Source: Tubulanus polymorphus | Lineage: Eukaryota; Nemertea; Palaeonemertea; Tubulaniformes; Tubulanidae | Assembly (NCBI RefSeq): GCF_964204645.1 | Contig: NC_134031.1 | Coordinates: 3,331,001 to 3,395,000 of the forward strand | DNA: 64,000 bases | Direction: 5' to 3' | Shown here: in pieces, positions 44,601 through 57,263 of the stretch | Position numbering within the stretch: the first letter of the stretch is position 1 | Layout: each line of letters starts with the position of its first letter | The notes under the pieces: generated by a model | Told to the model about the DNA's origin: nothing | Seen by the model: the letters and a program-made list of their open reading frames with translations, nothing else | Database searches by the model: none | Program-made: the position numbers and the translations under genes

Positions 44601-47600
44601 AACGGTTCCGACGGCGTTGTAAACATCCCCGCCGCAGCGCCGCCATCTTTCTTATTCGCGTTGTCTAACGCGTGAAGGTCGTAGCGGATTCCTTTCGATA
44701 ATTTCATCGGCGTGTGCTCGACTTGGTCGTCGACATGTTTTCGTTTTTTGTCGTTCGGCTGCAGTTCTTTCGACGGCAGCGGACAAAACAACGACATCGG
44801 CTCGCGTATGACGTCTTTCAGGTATTGCGTTTCTTGTAATCGCGTGTGTATCGTCAGCACCTCCTGCGTTAACATCGTGTGTCTGTAATTCTCCATCGAC
44901 ATGTGCTGCTCGTGGCCGGCGAGGTCGTCGATTTCGACGTCGCGTCCGGGACTCGCCGGCAATCCCAGATTGTCGTCTCGCGGTTCTTGCTCCGAAACCA
45001 GAACCTGATCGTGAAACAAACGCGTTAATAAGAAAAAATGACATCACCGGTCACGGCTGCCAACCTCTGAACAGTGCTGTCAGTAACAAATTGAATTTTT
45101 TTTCCAGTAATATCTCATTGAAATATGAAAGAAAATGTTTTAAAAAATCAGGTTTCAACAATAAGACCCTCAGTAACATGTTTCATATTTCTGTACGCAT
45201 TAACCGATCAAATCAGTATTTCCCTTTATAGAATAGTAGCAAATACTGAAAATCAGGAAAAGTTGGCAGCTCTGGATGTACTGGTAGGTATGTTTTGGGC
45301 TACAGAAAAATAGCTGGAATTATTAGATCGTAAAACGTGACTCATGCTTGTCAATGAGATCACTGCCAAAATGTACCTAGCACACTGGTGTTGTGACATC
45401 AGGTTGGAATCCCTGCCGAGGGAGGATGAAACCTATATAGGCCATGAATAATGACCCTGGTTTGATAAAGCCCAGATATAACTATTTTTCGGTGTAAATT
45501 GAGTTAAAACCAGTGAAAGGCCGACAAATATGACTTTTATGAGTCAATTATGAGAACAAGATTTACCTTTGTACTGCTGCCATAGCTGAGTGGACCAGGA
45601 AGAGGCAGATTCACGAGTATGCTAACATCATCATCTATAAATCACAGATACATTCATATTAATTTCTGATCAGATTTAGGCCAGATAAGGCTACCCAGTA
45701 GATTAAAGACCAGTCTCAGCAAATTTTGGTTCTATAAACAATTTCGAAACTTAAGATTTGAGCCATATCATGCGCATGTGCCCTTTTAGTAATGACCAAT
45801 TTATACCCAGAGTGCTGGAGAAATTAAAAAATGAGAAAAAAATTCTACCCTAGTGTATTGCATAACAAGCATACCCGTTATGCGTCTAAACCGTCCTGTA
45901 CTGTATTGTTATTTACTGATAGCTAAATGTGTTTGACAGGTAGTGCGGTGTACTAGCAAAATCCATCACTGATTTTATACACCGCACTGCAGTGTAGATG
46001 CACTGAAGGGGGTTAAATTCAAGTACATAATTGGAGAATTTTAAAAGTCAGCGCTTAACTTACCTTGAAGCACTTTCTCGACGGCTGAATCACTTTTTTC
46101 ATCGGATTCATCGGAAATCACCGTTTGCGGGCAACTCGTGAGAAACCTACGAATGAAATACGATATCATCAACAAAAAAAAAAAACACTAACGGCAATAA
46201 ATAGCATCGTGCAGCAGACGACTTCAGCTGAGCACTTAGTCAAACGATTCTGGCAGTCGAAACAAAGAAGCTATTTTTACCGTTTAATGTTTTCTGAGTA
46301 ATTAAGTAATTCGTAAGTCGGTAGCAAGTCAGGTGAGTAGACTTTCTCGGCGGCGTTCGGCGTCGACGATGACGGCGGGCTTTCGGTGGCCATTTGTTCG
46401 GTTAAGTCGTCGCGTTTTTCGTCCTCAATTTGACGCGACGCTTCGACAACATCGAACGCGAATTCTTCTTCGACTGAAAATATTTTCAAAATTTATTTTT
46501 TTTGAAATAGAAAAATGCTTTCAATTTTCGATTTAAAATCTAATATTTACACTACACTTGATTAACCTGTTTAGGCCTTTTTTAATTACTTGGTCTATGA
46601 ATTTTTTCAACAAAAGAGGAAGAGCCAAGGGAAAAAATAATTATTTTTCTTTAACAGGCTATGACCGGATTAAGAAAATCAAGAATGAATTGATTTTAAA
46701 TTTTTAGGTTGAAAATTAAGACGATAAGACCTTTTATTCAAATAACTTGGTTTTCAATTATAACAGGTTTTCTACAGCCACATTTCTAGGGAAAATAATT
46801 ATTCAAAATTTTCATTTTTTTTTCATTTATTCAAAAAATTTCCATAGCTCATCATCCAAGTCATCTATAAAACGGTCAAATATCAAGAAATTTTTTCATG
46901 AATAAATTTGCTGCCTCACCGTGAACTTCTGTACTTGTAATGGAAGGTGATGTCGACATTACGATCGTCCGCTTCTCTTTTTCGGACTTCAACGTCATAT
47001 TCGACACGAGCAATTTGCGAATCTTCGTAATGAGCGTCTGAACTTCCGGTTGGTTCCATTCGGGCGGCAGCATTTTTTCCACCTCGGAAAACACATTCAC
47101 ATCGTCGGGACCTCTGTAAAATCGTTACTCTAACATGTAGTTAAACAGTTTGATTTGACTCAGCACCTCGGCTCTGGAATAAGCAGCTAAGTTGCCATAA
47201 ATCGGCGATAAAATTCAGTTATTCCACAACGTATTCAATGAGGCCCCCGTACCACCAGCTATGCTGCTAGACGGCCTGTGTATCAATACGACCAAAATTT
47301 AGTTAATTTTCAATCAAATTTCATCTAGATTTTTAGCCTCCCTCATCAGAGATTCGCCAAATCGTATCTCCTGATGTAAACTCAGATGGATCTTTAGGGT
47401 CCATTTATATATACAGCACAATTATTATTAATCATTCATAAAACTCGGAGTCCTCATTAAATTAGATTTTAGGAAATCGAAAGTCCCGAAGGTTTTCTTA
47501 ATTCCGTTATGGTAAATATCTTATTCCACAATTAGTTTATTTCGAGTTAAAAGACGTTCGCAATGTAAGAAAAAATATCGCGTAGCAAACGGAATTCGCA

Positions 47601-50600
47601 CGACTACCGATCCTCGTTGCTTGCCATGGCCGGAACACTTACCTAAGAACGGTGTGCTGCCCGACGAGAAATTCAACTTTCTTCGTCCACGGATCGACGA
47701 AACTCGACCAGTCGGATTGCACGATGATGAAATCTTTGTTCTTCGCGCGTAAACGATACGGTTCACTACGAACTGGTATCGTTCCTCCGAGTAGAATCAC
47801 TGTAAATATCGATTGATTACATTAAGAAAAAAAAGATTTGTTTCGCAATTTTCATCGCAATGTTGTTTATCGAAAGACAACATAGAAAATTCAAAATTAC
47901 TGACATTGCATGTTAGATAAACATTTCAGTAATCTGAGGTCAATATCACTTCTCTCCAGGGAGAGATGACTGATACGCAGTTACAGATATAGACTAGGGG
48001 TAATAATACAAATATCACTTCTCTCCGGGGGGGGGATGACTCGACTGATACGCAGTTACAGATATTCGGTAATGCTCAACAAATTCATTACGCATAAACT
48101 GTAGAGTAGAATGCCATTTGATATAATGTCACACGTACTGTCACGTGAGACAGAAGATTTCATCTCAACATATGATGAAACAGAATAATCAGAGAGATCT
48201 AATACGAGATTACCGTCACTCGCGCTCAAGGACACGGCGTTGACATCACATAAGACACATATAAATATAATCATACCTTTCTGGTACATGTTATACAAGT
48301 GATGCAAATCGTCGGGGTGATAGTAATCAAATATCGTCGTTCCGATCATCTCCTGAGGTAAATATCCGAGCAAAGGAATCGCGCTGAAAATTGATTAAAA
48401 ATTCGATAATATTGATTGAATAGTCATTATCGATGAGAACATGAGAACAAATTCATTTTGTGATTTAAAGATAGTCAATGAGAAAAGAACCGTTTATACA
48501 GCGTGCCTGACTGTATCAACGTCTGGCAGATCATTGCTATTGAGTGTTTAATTAGAACACGTCTTTTCAATGAACGACGAATAAAAGTGAAAACATGAAA
48601 ATCAATTTTCGACGCAATGTTTATCAATTTTTTGTTACTATCGGCACGGTCTTCTTACTCACCTGGAACTGACGAAATTGTACTGACAGAAAACTGAATG
48701 TCGCGTGGAGAACGTGTTCGCTTCGGGTTTTTCTTGAGACACTGCAAAATATAAGGCATCGAATATATGAAACCAACCATTATTAGAACATCGAAACAGT
48801 CCAAATTTTATATTTTTCGATCCCGACCCAATAACAGAGTTGCAAGCTAAAAGGTACCGGCGCAGCAACTGCGGCAAGTGAGGATTCTGCGAAGATTCAC
48901 TGGGTTCAGATCTAGTCAGTTACCACACTACAATTTCTTCATTTAAATTACCGAGTAATTCAAATCGCACTTGAGTGTTAAAGTAAATCCCATATCTATT
49001 CAATGATGTGTTCGATAATATTCGGATTCAGGAACCTAAAAATCCAGTTCAATTTTAATTTAAAATGAACTGATTATCACGCCATCAGGTGTGTACCACA
49101 CTGATATTGATATAACTTAATTTTCAAATACGGGAATTTCGAAAACGGAAAACGTATAAGCTTTGGAACCCGAGTACAGAAAAACTTAAAAACTTTTAAA
49201 GTAAAACATACCTTTGTACGCAGATTTGATGATTGAGAACGAGAGCACTTTGAACGCGTGCGTGCCCGTCGTTCCGTCTTTGTAGACGACGGTTTTCGAT
49301 TTATCATACGAAGTCACCGTGAACGGAATGTACTGCGTCTTCTTCAAAGCGAATCCTTGATTCAAACACTTGTAGTACCTGCAAAATATCATCACAAACA
49401 GAAAATAGAGAGCAGACGGATTAAGTCCCTTGCGCCGCACAATTCATCAGCGGCGTTGACACCGTAAACTGTAAATTTTAAATCTAAAACAATAAACCAT
49501 ACAGGGCTGCCAACATCTAAAACATGTTAAAAGTAACAAATTGAAGTTTTTCAGTAACATTTAATTGAAATATGAAAGAAAATGTTCAAATTAATCAGTA
49601 ATCAACAGTTAGACCCTCAGTAACATCTTTCATATCTCTATACATCGAACAAATCACTTCAGTATTTCTAGTAATAAAATAGTAACAAATACCGAAAATC
49701 AGGAACAGTTGGCAGCTCTGCGTTCAAACCCAGACGTGCAAAAATGGATATAGTTTCAAATGCTGTTTACATATTCAGCAGAGGATTACATCATTTGACA
49801 TAAAAACCGATAGAAGTAAATAAAAACACTTACTGCATTCGAAGATGCACTTTCTCCTTCCCAGAAATGCCATCTTTGTATTCGTTATAATCTACAAATA
49901 TACGATTAAACATTGCAGCGCCGCACTGTAGATGTCTCATACAAGGCAGACGCCTTATATAATGATAACATGTTTCATTAACAACTTTAACGTATTACGA
50001 AACCATGGACCTTGAAACTCAGTACAATAGCAAGTGTAACCCCCGGATTGATGAGGTCTGTACATACAAACCATTCAATCATAACTTGTATGTCAGTAAA
50101 ACAGGCTAAAAACTAGCATCTGACAAATCTGCGATTACTTCAACGAATTCATATATCTTAACGAGACATTCATCGTTGTAGTGTAAAGCCTGCATGATCA
50201 CTTTTTGAAAATTTGCCGTGATAGTATTGAATATCTATTGCCTGGGGTTCATTGTTCACTTAAAATAAAAAATATCTCACGTGGAGTACAGAACACATTT
50301 AAAGTCTGGACAATCGAAGATGTTTAATCTCTGGTATTTATAGGTTGTTTTAATCAACCAAGTCCCGAACGCATGTGAGATGTGATTTTTTATACGCATG
50401 CCGATGAAATATGCGTAATGTCTGGTGTTCATTCGTATACAATTTCAGCGGGGGAGCTATTTTTAAACGTAGGCGTTTCAATTTAAATGTATTGAAATGA
50501 GCGAAGATGACTCACCACTTTCAATGATTCCTTCGTCATGCGATGAAGAACTCGCCGGCGATGAATACAAACACTTCGTCGTGTAAGGAATGTCTTGTCG

Positions 50601-53449
50601 ATGCACGAGCGACGACAGCTCTTTCCCGATCCAGAAATCCTGAAAAATACGGAAATCGAAATTTCGTTTCGCACCAAAAACGGCCTTTTTTACGCATCAG
50701 GGAATCTAAAACTCCCCGATATTTTCCCGATTATCTTCAACCTTCGACCGAAAATTCCCCGATTAGATTAATAAAACATCCTCAGCAGGGGCCATTTCTT
50801 ATCAAGACGTGCCTTTGTGTCACTCGTCACCACCGAGAACAATAAATATGAAATTCCCTGACTTTTCCCCCAATTTTCAAGAAGAGACAGAATTCCCTGA
50901 TCTGTAAGAACTCTCGATGCAAACAATTATTGTTAGCAATAGTCAACAGTTTTCAAAACATACAATGAATGAACGAACATTCTTCAAGCCAGGGATGACA
51001 TCCATTGTTCTGAACAACAATTCATGTTTTCCATACCTTCGGATAGTGGAGACGTTCGACCAGATCTTTAGAAGCATTCATTATAGTTCCGTCATAAACC
51101 GCTAAACCGTATAATGGCTGAAATTTGAAATGCAAACACCAGTAGGTACAAAGACATTGAAAGTTTCTTAGACCGGTCTCAAGACTACGCAGTTGTGGAC
51201 ACAGGCCTACCTCTTGCGTGACGCCCTCCGATTTCAACAAATCGGTCAACTCGTCTTGGCTTATTTCCAACGGTATTTCCTTCGTCATCGTAATCACGCG
51301 ATTCGACTTTTCTGTAAAAATAAATTCGTTGAAAAATTAAAATCACATATCTAATATATAAAACCCTAGCTAACCAATTCATTGTACAGATTGAGGCATA
51401 CAGATCGTGCATGAATTCTGAGCTCCCTTGGTACAGTGGCATAAAATCTTTTGAGACGCTCATTTCTTAAATTTTTCACAGATACTCTTTACATTTTTTC
51501 TGCATAATCATAGTCGATGTACCTTTCGATTTTTTCATCTGACTGATGGCGAGTTGCAGCGCCGATAACGTCCCCGGCGCGTTCATCTTGTCGTCCCCCG
51601 CCGGAGCCAACAGCGATTTCAATTCTTGCAGACATTGCTTCACTTTTTCCTTCTTCTTACTACGTTGAGCAGACGGATGCATCGTACAGCTGAACGTACT
51701 GAAATAAGAGGAAAAAAACCGGGAATCCGTCAATATCATTTCCGGCGTAGGAATTTTTATTCATTCAAAAAAAAAAAAACAACAACGTATTTGTTGAATC
51801 AAGCTTTTCATGTCATACGGTCGCGTCTGTCATAAAGAAAACCATCGTTTCCAGTGTCGTATTTCAGTCGATGATTGCAATATCATCATAGATAAAAAAC
51901 CGATGATACAAGGAAAATAAGAGCGACGCACACGCATTAACCGTTAAAAGGGATTCCAGTGGTAAGGCCAAGGTAAAAAGAAGTACTAAGAAGGACTTTT
52001 TTGACAATTCAAGATCCAAAAGACGGGACTTTTGGACTCGGAAAGAAGTTATTTCTAGTAAAATGAGGGCCCATAAGGGCGCATTTTCACAATGCCTTCA
52101 CCGGAATACTTTCATGTAGACCAGTCATACATTTTTCAGGGTAAATCCAAAACACTTTCCTGTATATTCAATCTTACTGACAATTGAATTAACAGGCCTA
52201 AGTAATAAAATACTTCAACAGTTGAATTCGCGACAAAATTGAGTGCGAAAAATACATAAGAATCAAATTTGGAAGGACTTTTTTATCAAAAGGAAGTAGT
52301 CAAAAGGAAGGACAAAGATGATGTCCAAACTTTTACCAAAAGAAGGACAAAGAAGGACTTGGAAGGAGCGCTGGAAACCCTGCGGGAGGGCCTTGTCCTA
52401 CGGCAGGTACTTTCAAAGTTGGTGTTAACCGTATGAAAAGCCATCACTTCTGGCCGGTTGATGCAATCAAGTAAATCTAACCAGCAATTCCGCAGGATCG
52501 TCGGTGATAGTAAGGTGCTGCTATCTAAATTTCAACTAAAATACATGGAAGGTGGAATTTCAGTTGAAGAATTTAACTTCATTTGAAGTAGGGAACTGAT
52601 GATTTAATAAAACAATACGACCCCAGAAAACAACCAGGCCAGGAAAGGACTAATAAGTAACCCTGGCGTAGTTTCAATCTCGAGTTTGTGTCGTTGGACT
52701 CACCTACAGCCGCTGGTTGAATATATATCGTCGATATCGAGCTCACTGCTTCGAACACTGATACTCAAAGAACTGTCAGACCTTAAAACATAAACATAAA
52801 ACAAAAGGTGATGATTTTCTCCAACTAATTGCATAGTCGTTTCAATACAAGTCGTCTAAGTCCTTTTTTGGTTCCATAGCCTATCTGACAACTTGCAGAG
52901 CAATTCTCAGATGTAAGATATCAGTTCCACCTGACAACTCGCAAGGTCCATAATAAGGCTGAGGCAAAGACTTATCATCGGCACTTTTCAATAGTAGAAG
53001 TAAGAAATTTCTAAGTAATTTTGTAAGGCAGAAGTAACACTTTTCTTATAATCTAACCCTTTTAGTGCTAATTAACACCCGAAGAAGACCATGGCACCTG
53101 TCCTAAATAAATCCACAACACTACCCGGTTTGTAAGAGCACTTCTTGCAATATTTGTACTAAAAAATAGGCACTTCTTATGGGCTTTACTAAATTTTTCC
53201 GAAAAAAAAAAGCATATTCATGCACTTAGCAGACACGCTTGTGAAGACCGATAATTGAGATTTTTAAGACCGACCGAAGCCCATTTCAGTCTCAGTAATC
53301 ATCCGATTAATCAGCGCCCGTTTTACTTACCCATTGTTACTATTAGTTTGCGGTAATGAACCGTAGTTAGATTCGCTTTGATCAATAGTCTGACAATCTA
53401 GATTTTGCTCCATCGCAAATTCATCCAGCTGTTTTCTGACGGTAGACAT
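41646..53449 (-). CDS. Circadian clock protein PERIOD
   Basis: Twenty coding exons on the minus strand give 1332 aa; every junction keeps frame. Exons: 53331-53449, 52704-52781, 51523-51698, 51211-51311, 51037-51117, 50516-50639, 49834-49891, 49212-49378, 48663-48741, 48277-48383, 47643-47799, 46920-47113, 46281-46473, 46064-46146, 45567-45634, 44410-45004, 44118-44263, 43845-43967, 43002-43349, 41646-42647. PER is the negative limb of the clock, acting with CRY or TIM in cytoplasm and nucleus. An HLH-like stretch (EKVKQCLQELKSLLAP) lies near residues 80-122. PAS-A is near 160-280. PAS-B is near 315-420, with PLLGYLPQEMIGT and SDWSSFVDPWTKKVEFLVG, both diagnostic. SDESDEK-type acidic serine sites follow, then a short glutamine run and a long Ser- and Asp-rich C-terminal exon. 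An upstream 5' UTR exon may exist. Confidence 0.95.
45052..45274 (-). mobile_element. MITE copy A in a period intron
   Basis: The ends are CACGGCTGCCAAC and its inverse GTTGGCAGCTCTG (one end slightly changed). Interior blocks CAGTAACAAATTGAA, TTGAAATATGAAAGAAAATG and AGACCCTCAGTAACAT are shared, in the same order, with copy B at 49502-49720. The CAGRGCTGCCAAC end suggests a hAT-like origin. It lies between exons 15 and 16. Confidence 0.65.
45781..46014 (-). mobile_element. Inverted, diverged copy of the TTAA-flanked MITE
   Basis: Read on the minus strand this copy follows the 61360-61655 element: a CACTGAAGGGGGTTAA-type end, the palindrome TACACCGCACTGCAGTGTA (one base changed), ATCAGTGATGGATTTTGCTAGTACACCGCA, then a CACTAGGGTAGAATT block and a TATAAATTGG...AAAAGGG end. 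It lies in the period intron between exons 14 and 15. The TTAA is retained only at the 46010 end. Confidence 0.65.
47938..48066. repeat. Direct duplication of about 55-60 bp in a period intron
   Basis: AATATCACTTCTCTCC, a G-run, GATGACT, then GATACGCAGTTACAGATAT occurs at about 47941-47991 and again at 48010-48065. The second copy has a longer G-run and an extra CGACT. It is a recent small duplication with no coding role. Confidence 0.7.
49502..49720 (-). mobile_element. MITE copy B in a period intron
   Basis: The left end CAGGGCTGCCAAC is inverted at the right as GTTGGCAGCTCTG, 12 of 13 bases. It shares its interior with copy A at 45052-45274 in the same orientation. It lies between exons 7 and 8 of period. 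No clear target duplication is seen. Confidence 0.65.
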
Positions 53450-53909
53450 GAAAGAAAATCAGAAATAAATGAAAACTAAACACCTGTACCGGCTCATCGA
53501 GACACCGCCCGACGAGTGAGATAGATCCACCGTCGCCCCAGGACCGACGTCTTGTCTCCGAGAAAAAATATCAGTATCGCACGCGCGAGCAAAACACATC
53601 GCAGCAACAAGATATAAAACATATATGAAAGGATCAAACGTCTTCTATTTGAAAGGCTTCACCGCGGACCAATATAGAAATACTCTCAGAAAAAACTCGT
53701 CAAAACTCGTCAGACCTTCAACTCGGACGTGGATCGGTCTTTTAGGTCGGTCCAAATCTGAACCGCACCCACGCACATACACATACAGACATACATACAA
53801 CATACCTTATTGATGCAACATGCATCACGTCTGTCGGGTGATACATCAGAAATGAAATCTAACATACCAAATGTCGAAATCAAATCTCACTGTTCAGAAA
53901 ATCTATTAT

Positions 53910-54611
53910 AATCTACCAGTATCAATGATCTACGGTAATCTACCAATATCAATAATCTTTATAATATTTCAGTTTTGATAATCTAGATTATAATCTACCA
54001 GTATCAATGATCTACGGTAATCTACCAATATCAATAATCTATCACAATCATTCAGTTTTGATAATCTAGATTATATAATCTACCAGTATCAATGATCTAC
54101 GGTTATCTACCAATATCAATAATCTTTATAATATTTCAGTTTTGATAATCTAGATTATAATCTACCAGTATCAATGATCTACGGTAATCTACCAATATCA
54201 ATGATCTACGGTAATCTACCAATATCAACAATCTATCACAATCATTCAGTTTTGATAATCTAGATTATAATCTACCAGTATCAATGATCTACGGTAATCT
54301 ACCAGCATCAATGATCTACGGTAATCTACCAATATCAACAATCTATCACAATCATTCAGTTTTGATAATCTAGATTATTTAATCTACCAGTATCAATGAT
54401 CTACGGTAATCTACCAGCATCAATGATCTACGGTAATCTACCAATATCAACAATCTATCACAATCATTCAGTTTTGATAATCTAGATTATTATCTACCAG
54501 CATCAATGATCTACGGTAATCTACCAATATCAATAATCTATCACAATCATTCAGTTTTGATAATCTAGATTATGTAATCTACCAGTATCAATGATCTACG
54601 GTAATCTACCA
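53910..54611. repeat. Satellite array with 81-112 bp units
   Basis: Units start with TAATCTACCAGTATCAATG at 53910, 53991, 54076, 54158, 54268, 54380, about 54491 and 54575. Each holds ATCTACGGTAATCTACCAAT, then CAATAATC, TTCAGTTTTGATAATC and TAGATTAT. The 112-bp units contain one extra 28-bp subunit. ATAATCTAGATTAT at each boundary is palindromic. The array lies 460 bp upstream of the period start. Confidence 0.9.
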
Positions 54612-55329
54612 CCACAAGCTATCCTAATGTACTGTGATCCACAAGTTGAAGTTGCGTTAAGCGGAGGTAGAAGCTATATTCTCGCAGGTATCGCGCGTGT
54701 GCAACAACGATGTAATTTACTACGAATGGTAGAAAATGCAATTTCCGGTTTTTAAAAAGCTGAACACTGACATTAAGTAATTGAATTCAGCTCCGTCAAG
54801 CGCCCACATTTTATTAACCCTCGCCATCTCGAAGAGCTTTTATTTCAGGATTGTTTTCATTACATAAGCTTTTTTAAATCATTGAATAATTCTGTTCGTG
54901 TCAGCTTTTATTTTCTGATAGACATTGTATTGTTCCTACAGTTATATGAATTCAAAATTTCCAACTTTTTTTCAAGTTTCAAGTTTCACGGGTGATTTTC
55001 CAATTTTCCCTCACGGAAATAGGGCCTTTGTAAAAGTGAACACGCCATCATACTACAGGATGACACCAACAATTTAGCTGGTGACTAGTTGATTAAAGTA
55101 ATTTGAAGAAAAATTGCTTAAAAACATTTTTTTTTAATATCCAAATATTTCCAAACAGGGAAATATTATTCAAAAGGTGTTCTAAAAAAACCATTTTTTC
55201 TGATTTCCAGGTATTGTGGGAACGCTGGAAGCCCGCCATACTGAAAGTTTCATCAGTCTTTACAAAACGTCCCAGGGTACAAGCATGACACAGAAGCCTT
55301 TTCACGTACAAGCAAAACTAGAGGTCAAG

Positions 55330-56524
55330 GGAAACCATGCCCACTTGGAAAGTGGTTTCAAATGCTCAACAATCTAACAATTTTGATATTCAACGCCCCC
55401 TGGTGACCATATACAAAAACCAATGACCTTGAAACCCACCACAATCATAGAACATGTCAGCAGCTATGATTTTGTAATTGATTACCATAACAAAATATGC
55501 CTCGTTACCAATCTAATATGGGAATACTAAGTTGCTTTACAATTCAACGCCCCCTGGTGACCATATGCAAAACCCAATGACCTTGAAACTCACCACAATC
55601 ATAGAAAATGTCATGAATTACAACTTTGCAATTGATCATGGTAACAAAATATGCCTAGGTACCAATCTAATAAGGAAATACTAAGTTATTCTACTATTCA
55701 ATGCCCCCTGGTGACCATATAGAATAACTAATGTCCTTAGAACTCACCTCAATCATAGATGATGTCATGAGCTAGGCCTACAACTTTGCAATTGATTGTG
55801 GTTACAAAATATGCATAGGTACAAATATAATATAGAAATACTCAGCTATTGTATTATTCAACGCCCCCTAGCGGCCATACAAAAACCAACGACCTGGAAA
55901 CTCACCAATATCATAAAACACGTTATGGGCTACAACTTTCCAATTGGTTGTACTAACATAATATGCTTAGGTATCAATATAATGTGGAAAAACTTTTTCC
56001 CACCTATGAATGAGTACTGATGACACCAAGATGGCCGCCAATTGCGTCATAATTGGCTGATCAAGTATACCTGTCTCAGGTATAAAACATCCCTTTCCAA
56101 AGAATACCCGTCACAAATTGCAATGAGAAATGGCAGCTACAGGACCCAGAATTCCGGCCAAAATTGACATTTTTGTGCACTAAAAAGGTCATAGGACGGC
56201 CAAGTCATAGTCCGATCGACCCAATTTTTCTTAAGCTGACGGGTCCTTTGGGGTTCAAATATATACAAAAGATCAAGGTAATTGATCAAAGCGTCTTCAA
56301 AATTTCCCTCAAAAACTTCAAAAATTGTAAAAAGTGCTGATTTTGGCAAACAACAATGGCTGCCAGTCGGCCATCTTGATTCTGACAGGGCCAGGTTTTG
56401 GGCTGAAGATGTGTCTAGGGTAGATACATGAGTAACCCAAATATCAAGACATTACATTGAAGCGTAGACGGACGGACGAAAAGTGAACGCAATAGCCAGT
56501 TGGGACTAAAGTCCCAAATGGGCT
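55330..56524. mobile_element. Helitron-like (HINE-type) non-autonomous element with internal satellite
   Basis: Four tandem units of 154-160 bp, each starting CAACGCCCCCTGG, begin at 55391, 55545, 55699 and 55859. They are followed by a unique tail with AAGATGGCCGCC, a GACGGACGGACG stretch and a terminal hairpin TTGGGACT-AA-AGTCCCAA (56498-56515), five bases before CTAA. A core of about 160-bp tandem units plus a 3' hairpin and CTRR end is the layout of Helitron-derived elements with satellite cores in molluscs. The 5' end is not defined. Confidence 0.5.
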
Positions 56525-56894
56525 AAAAAGGCAACTTCTACTGTTAACGATTTTTCGCTTCGCTAAGATGCATGAGAATCAGAAAAATTGACGGAAGTGT
56601 CTGGAAGTGATGATCTAATGTCATATATTATCTAAATATACATGTACACCACGGCTAACCACTTATACAGATTAATAAACTGTACGCACGCACGTCGACC
56701 ATGTTATACGCGTGTATTGGCATCAGGGGCGGTAATTAAAGCGCTACCGGTATATATCATAAGTCAAGAGAAGATACCTACGATATACGTATTAGATGAA
56801 TATGAGAGAAACCCCCGCGATAATCGAACCAAAGGTAAAAAGGTCTATATATTTTGAGCAACGTCATAAGTATGTCTGAGGACGTGCTCAAATA

Positions 56895-56900
56895 TATATG

Positions 56901-56934
<34 letters not shown>

Positions 56935-57263
56935 TGTATGTATGTATGTATGTATGTATGTATGTATGTATGTATGTATGTATGTATGTATGTATGTATG
57001 TATGTATGTATGTATGTATGTATGTATGTATGTATGTATGTATGTATGTATGTATGTATGTATGTATGTATGTATGTATGTATGTATGTATGTATGTATG
57101 TATGTATGTATGTATGTATGTATGTATGTATGTATGTATGTATGTATGTATGTATGTATGTATGTATGTATGTATGTATGTATGTATGTATGTATGTATG
57201 TATGTATGTATGTATGTATGTATGTATGTATGTATGTATGTATGTATGTATGTATGTATGTAG
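56895..57263 (+). repeat. TATG tetranucleotide microsatellite, about 90 copies
   Basis: The run is almost perfect for about 360 bp, which suggests recent expansion and a highly variable locus. It gives chance open frames in three phases (Met-Tyr-Val-Cys repeats) that are not genes. Confidence 0.97.

Noticed and set aside
53450-54650. Search for a canonical CACGTG E-box in the proximal period upstream region
   Set aside because: None found by eye; only CACGTC at 53826. A missing 5' UTR exon could place the promoter elsewhere.
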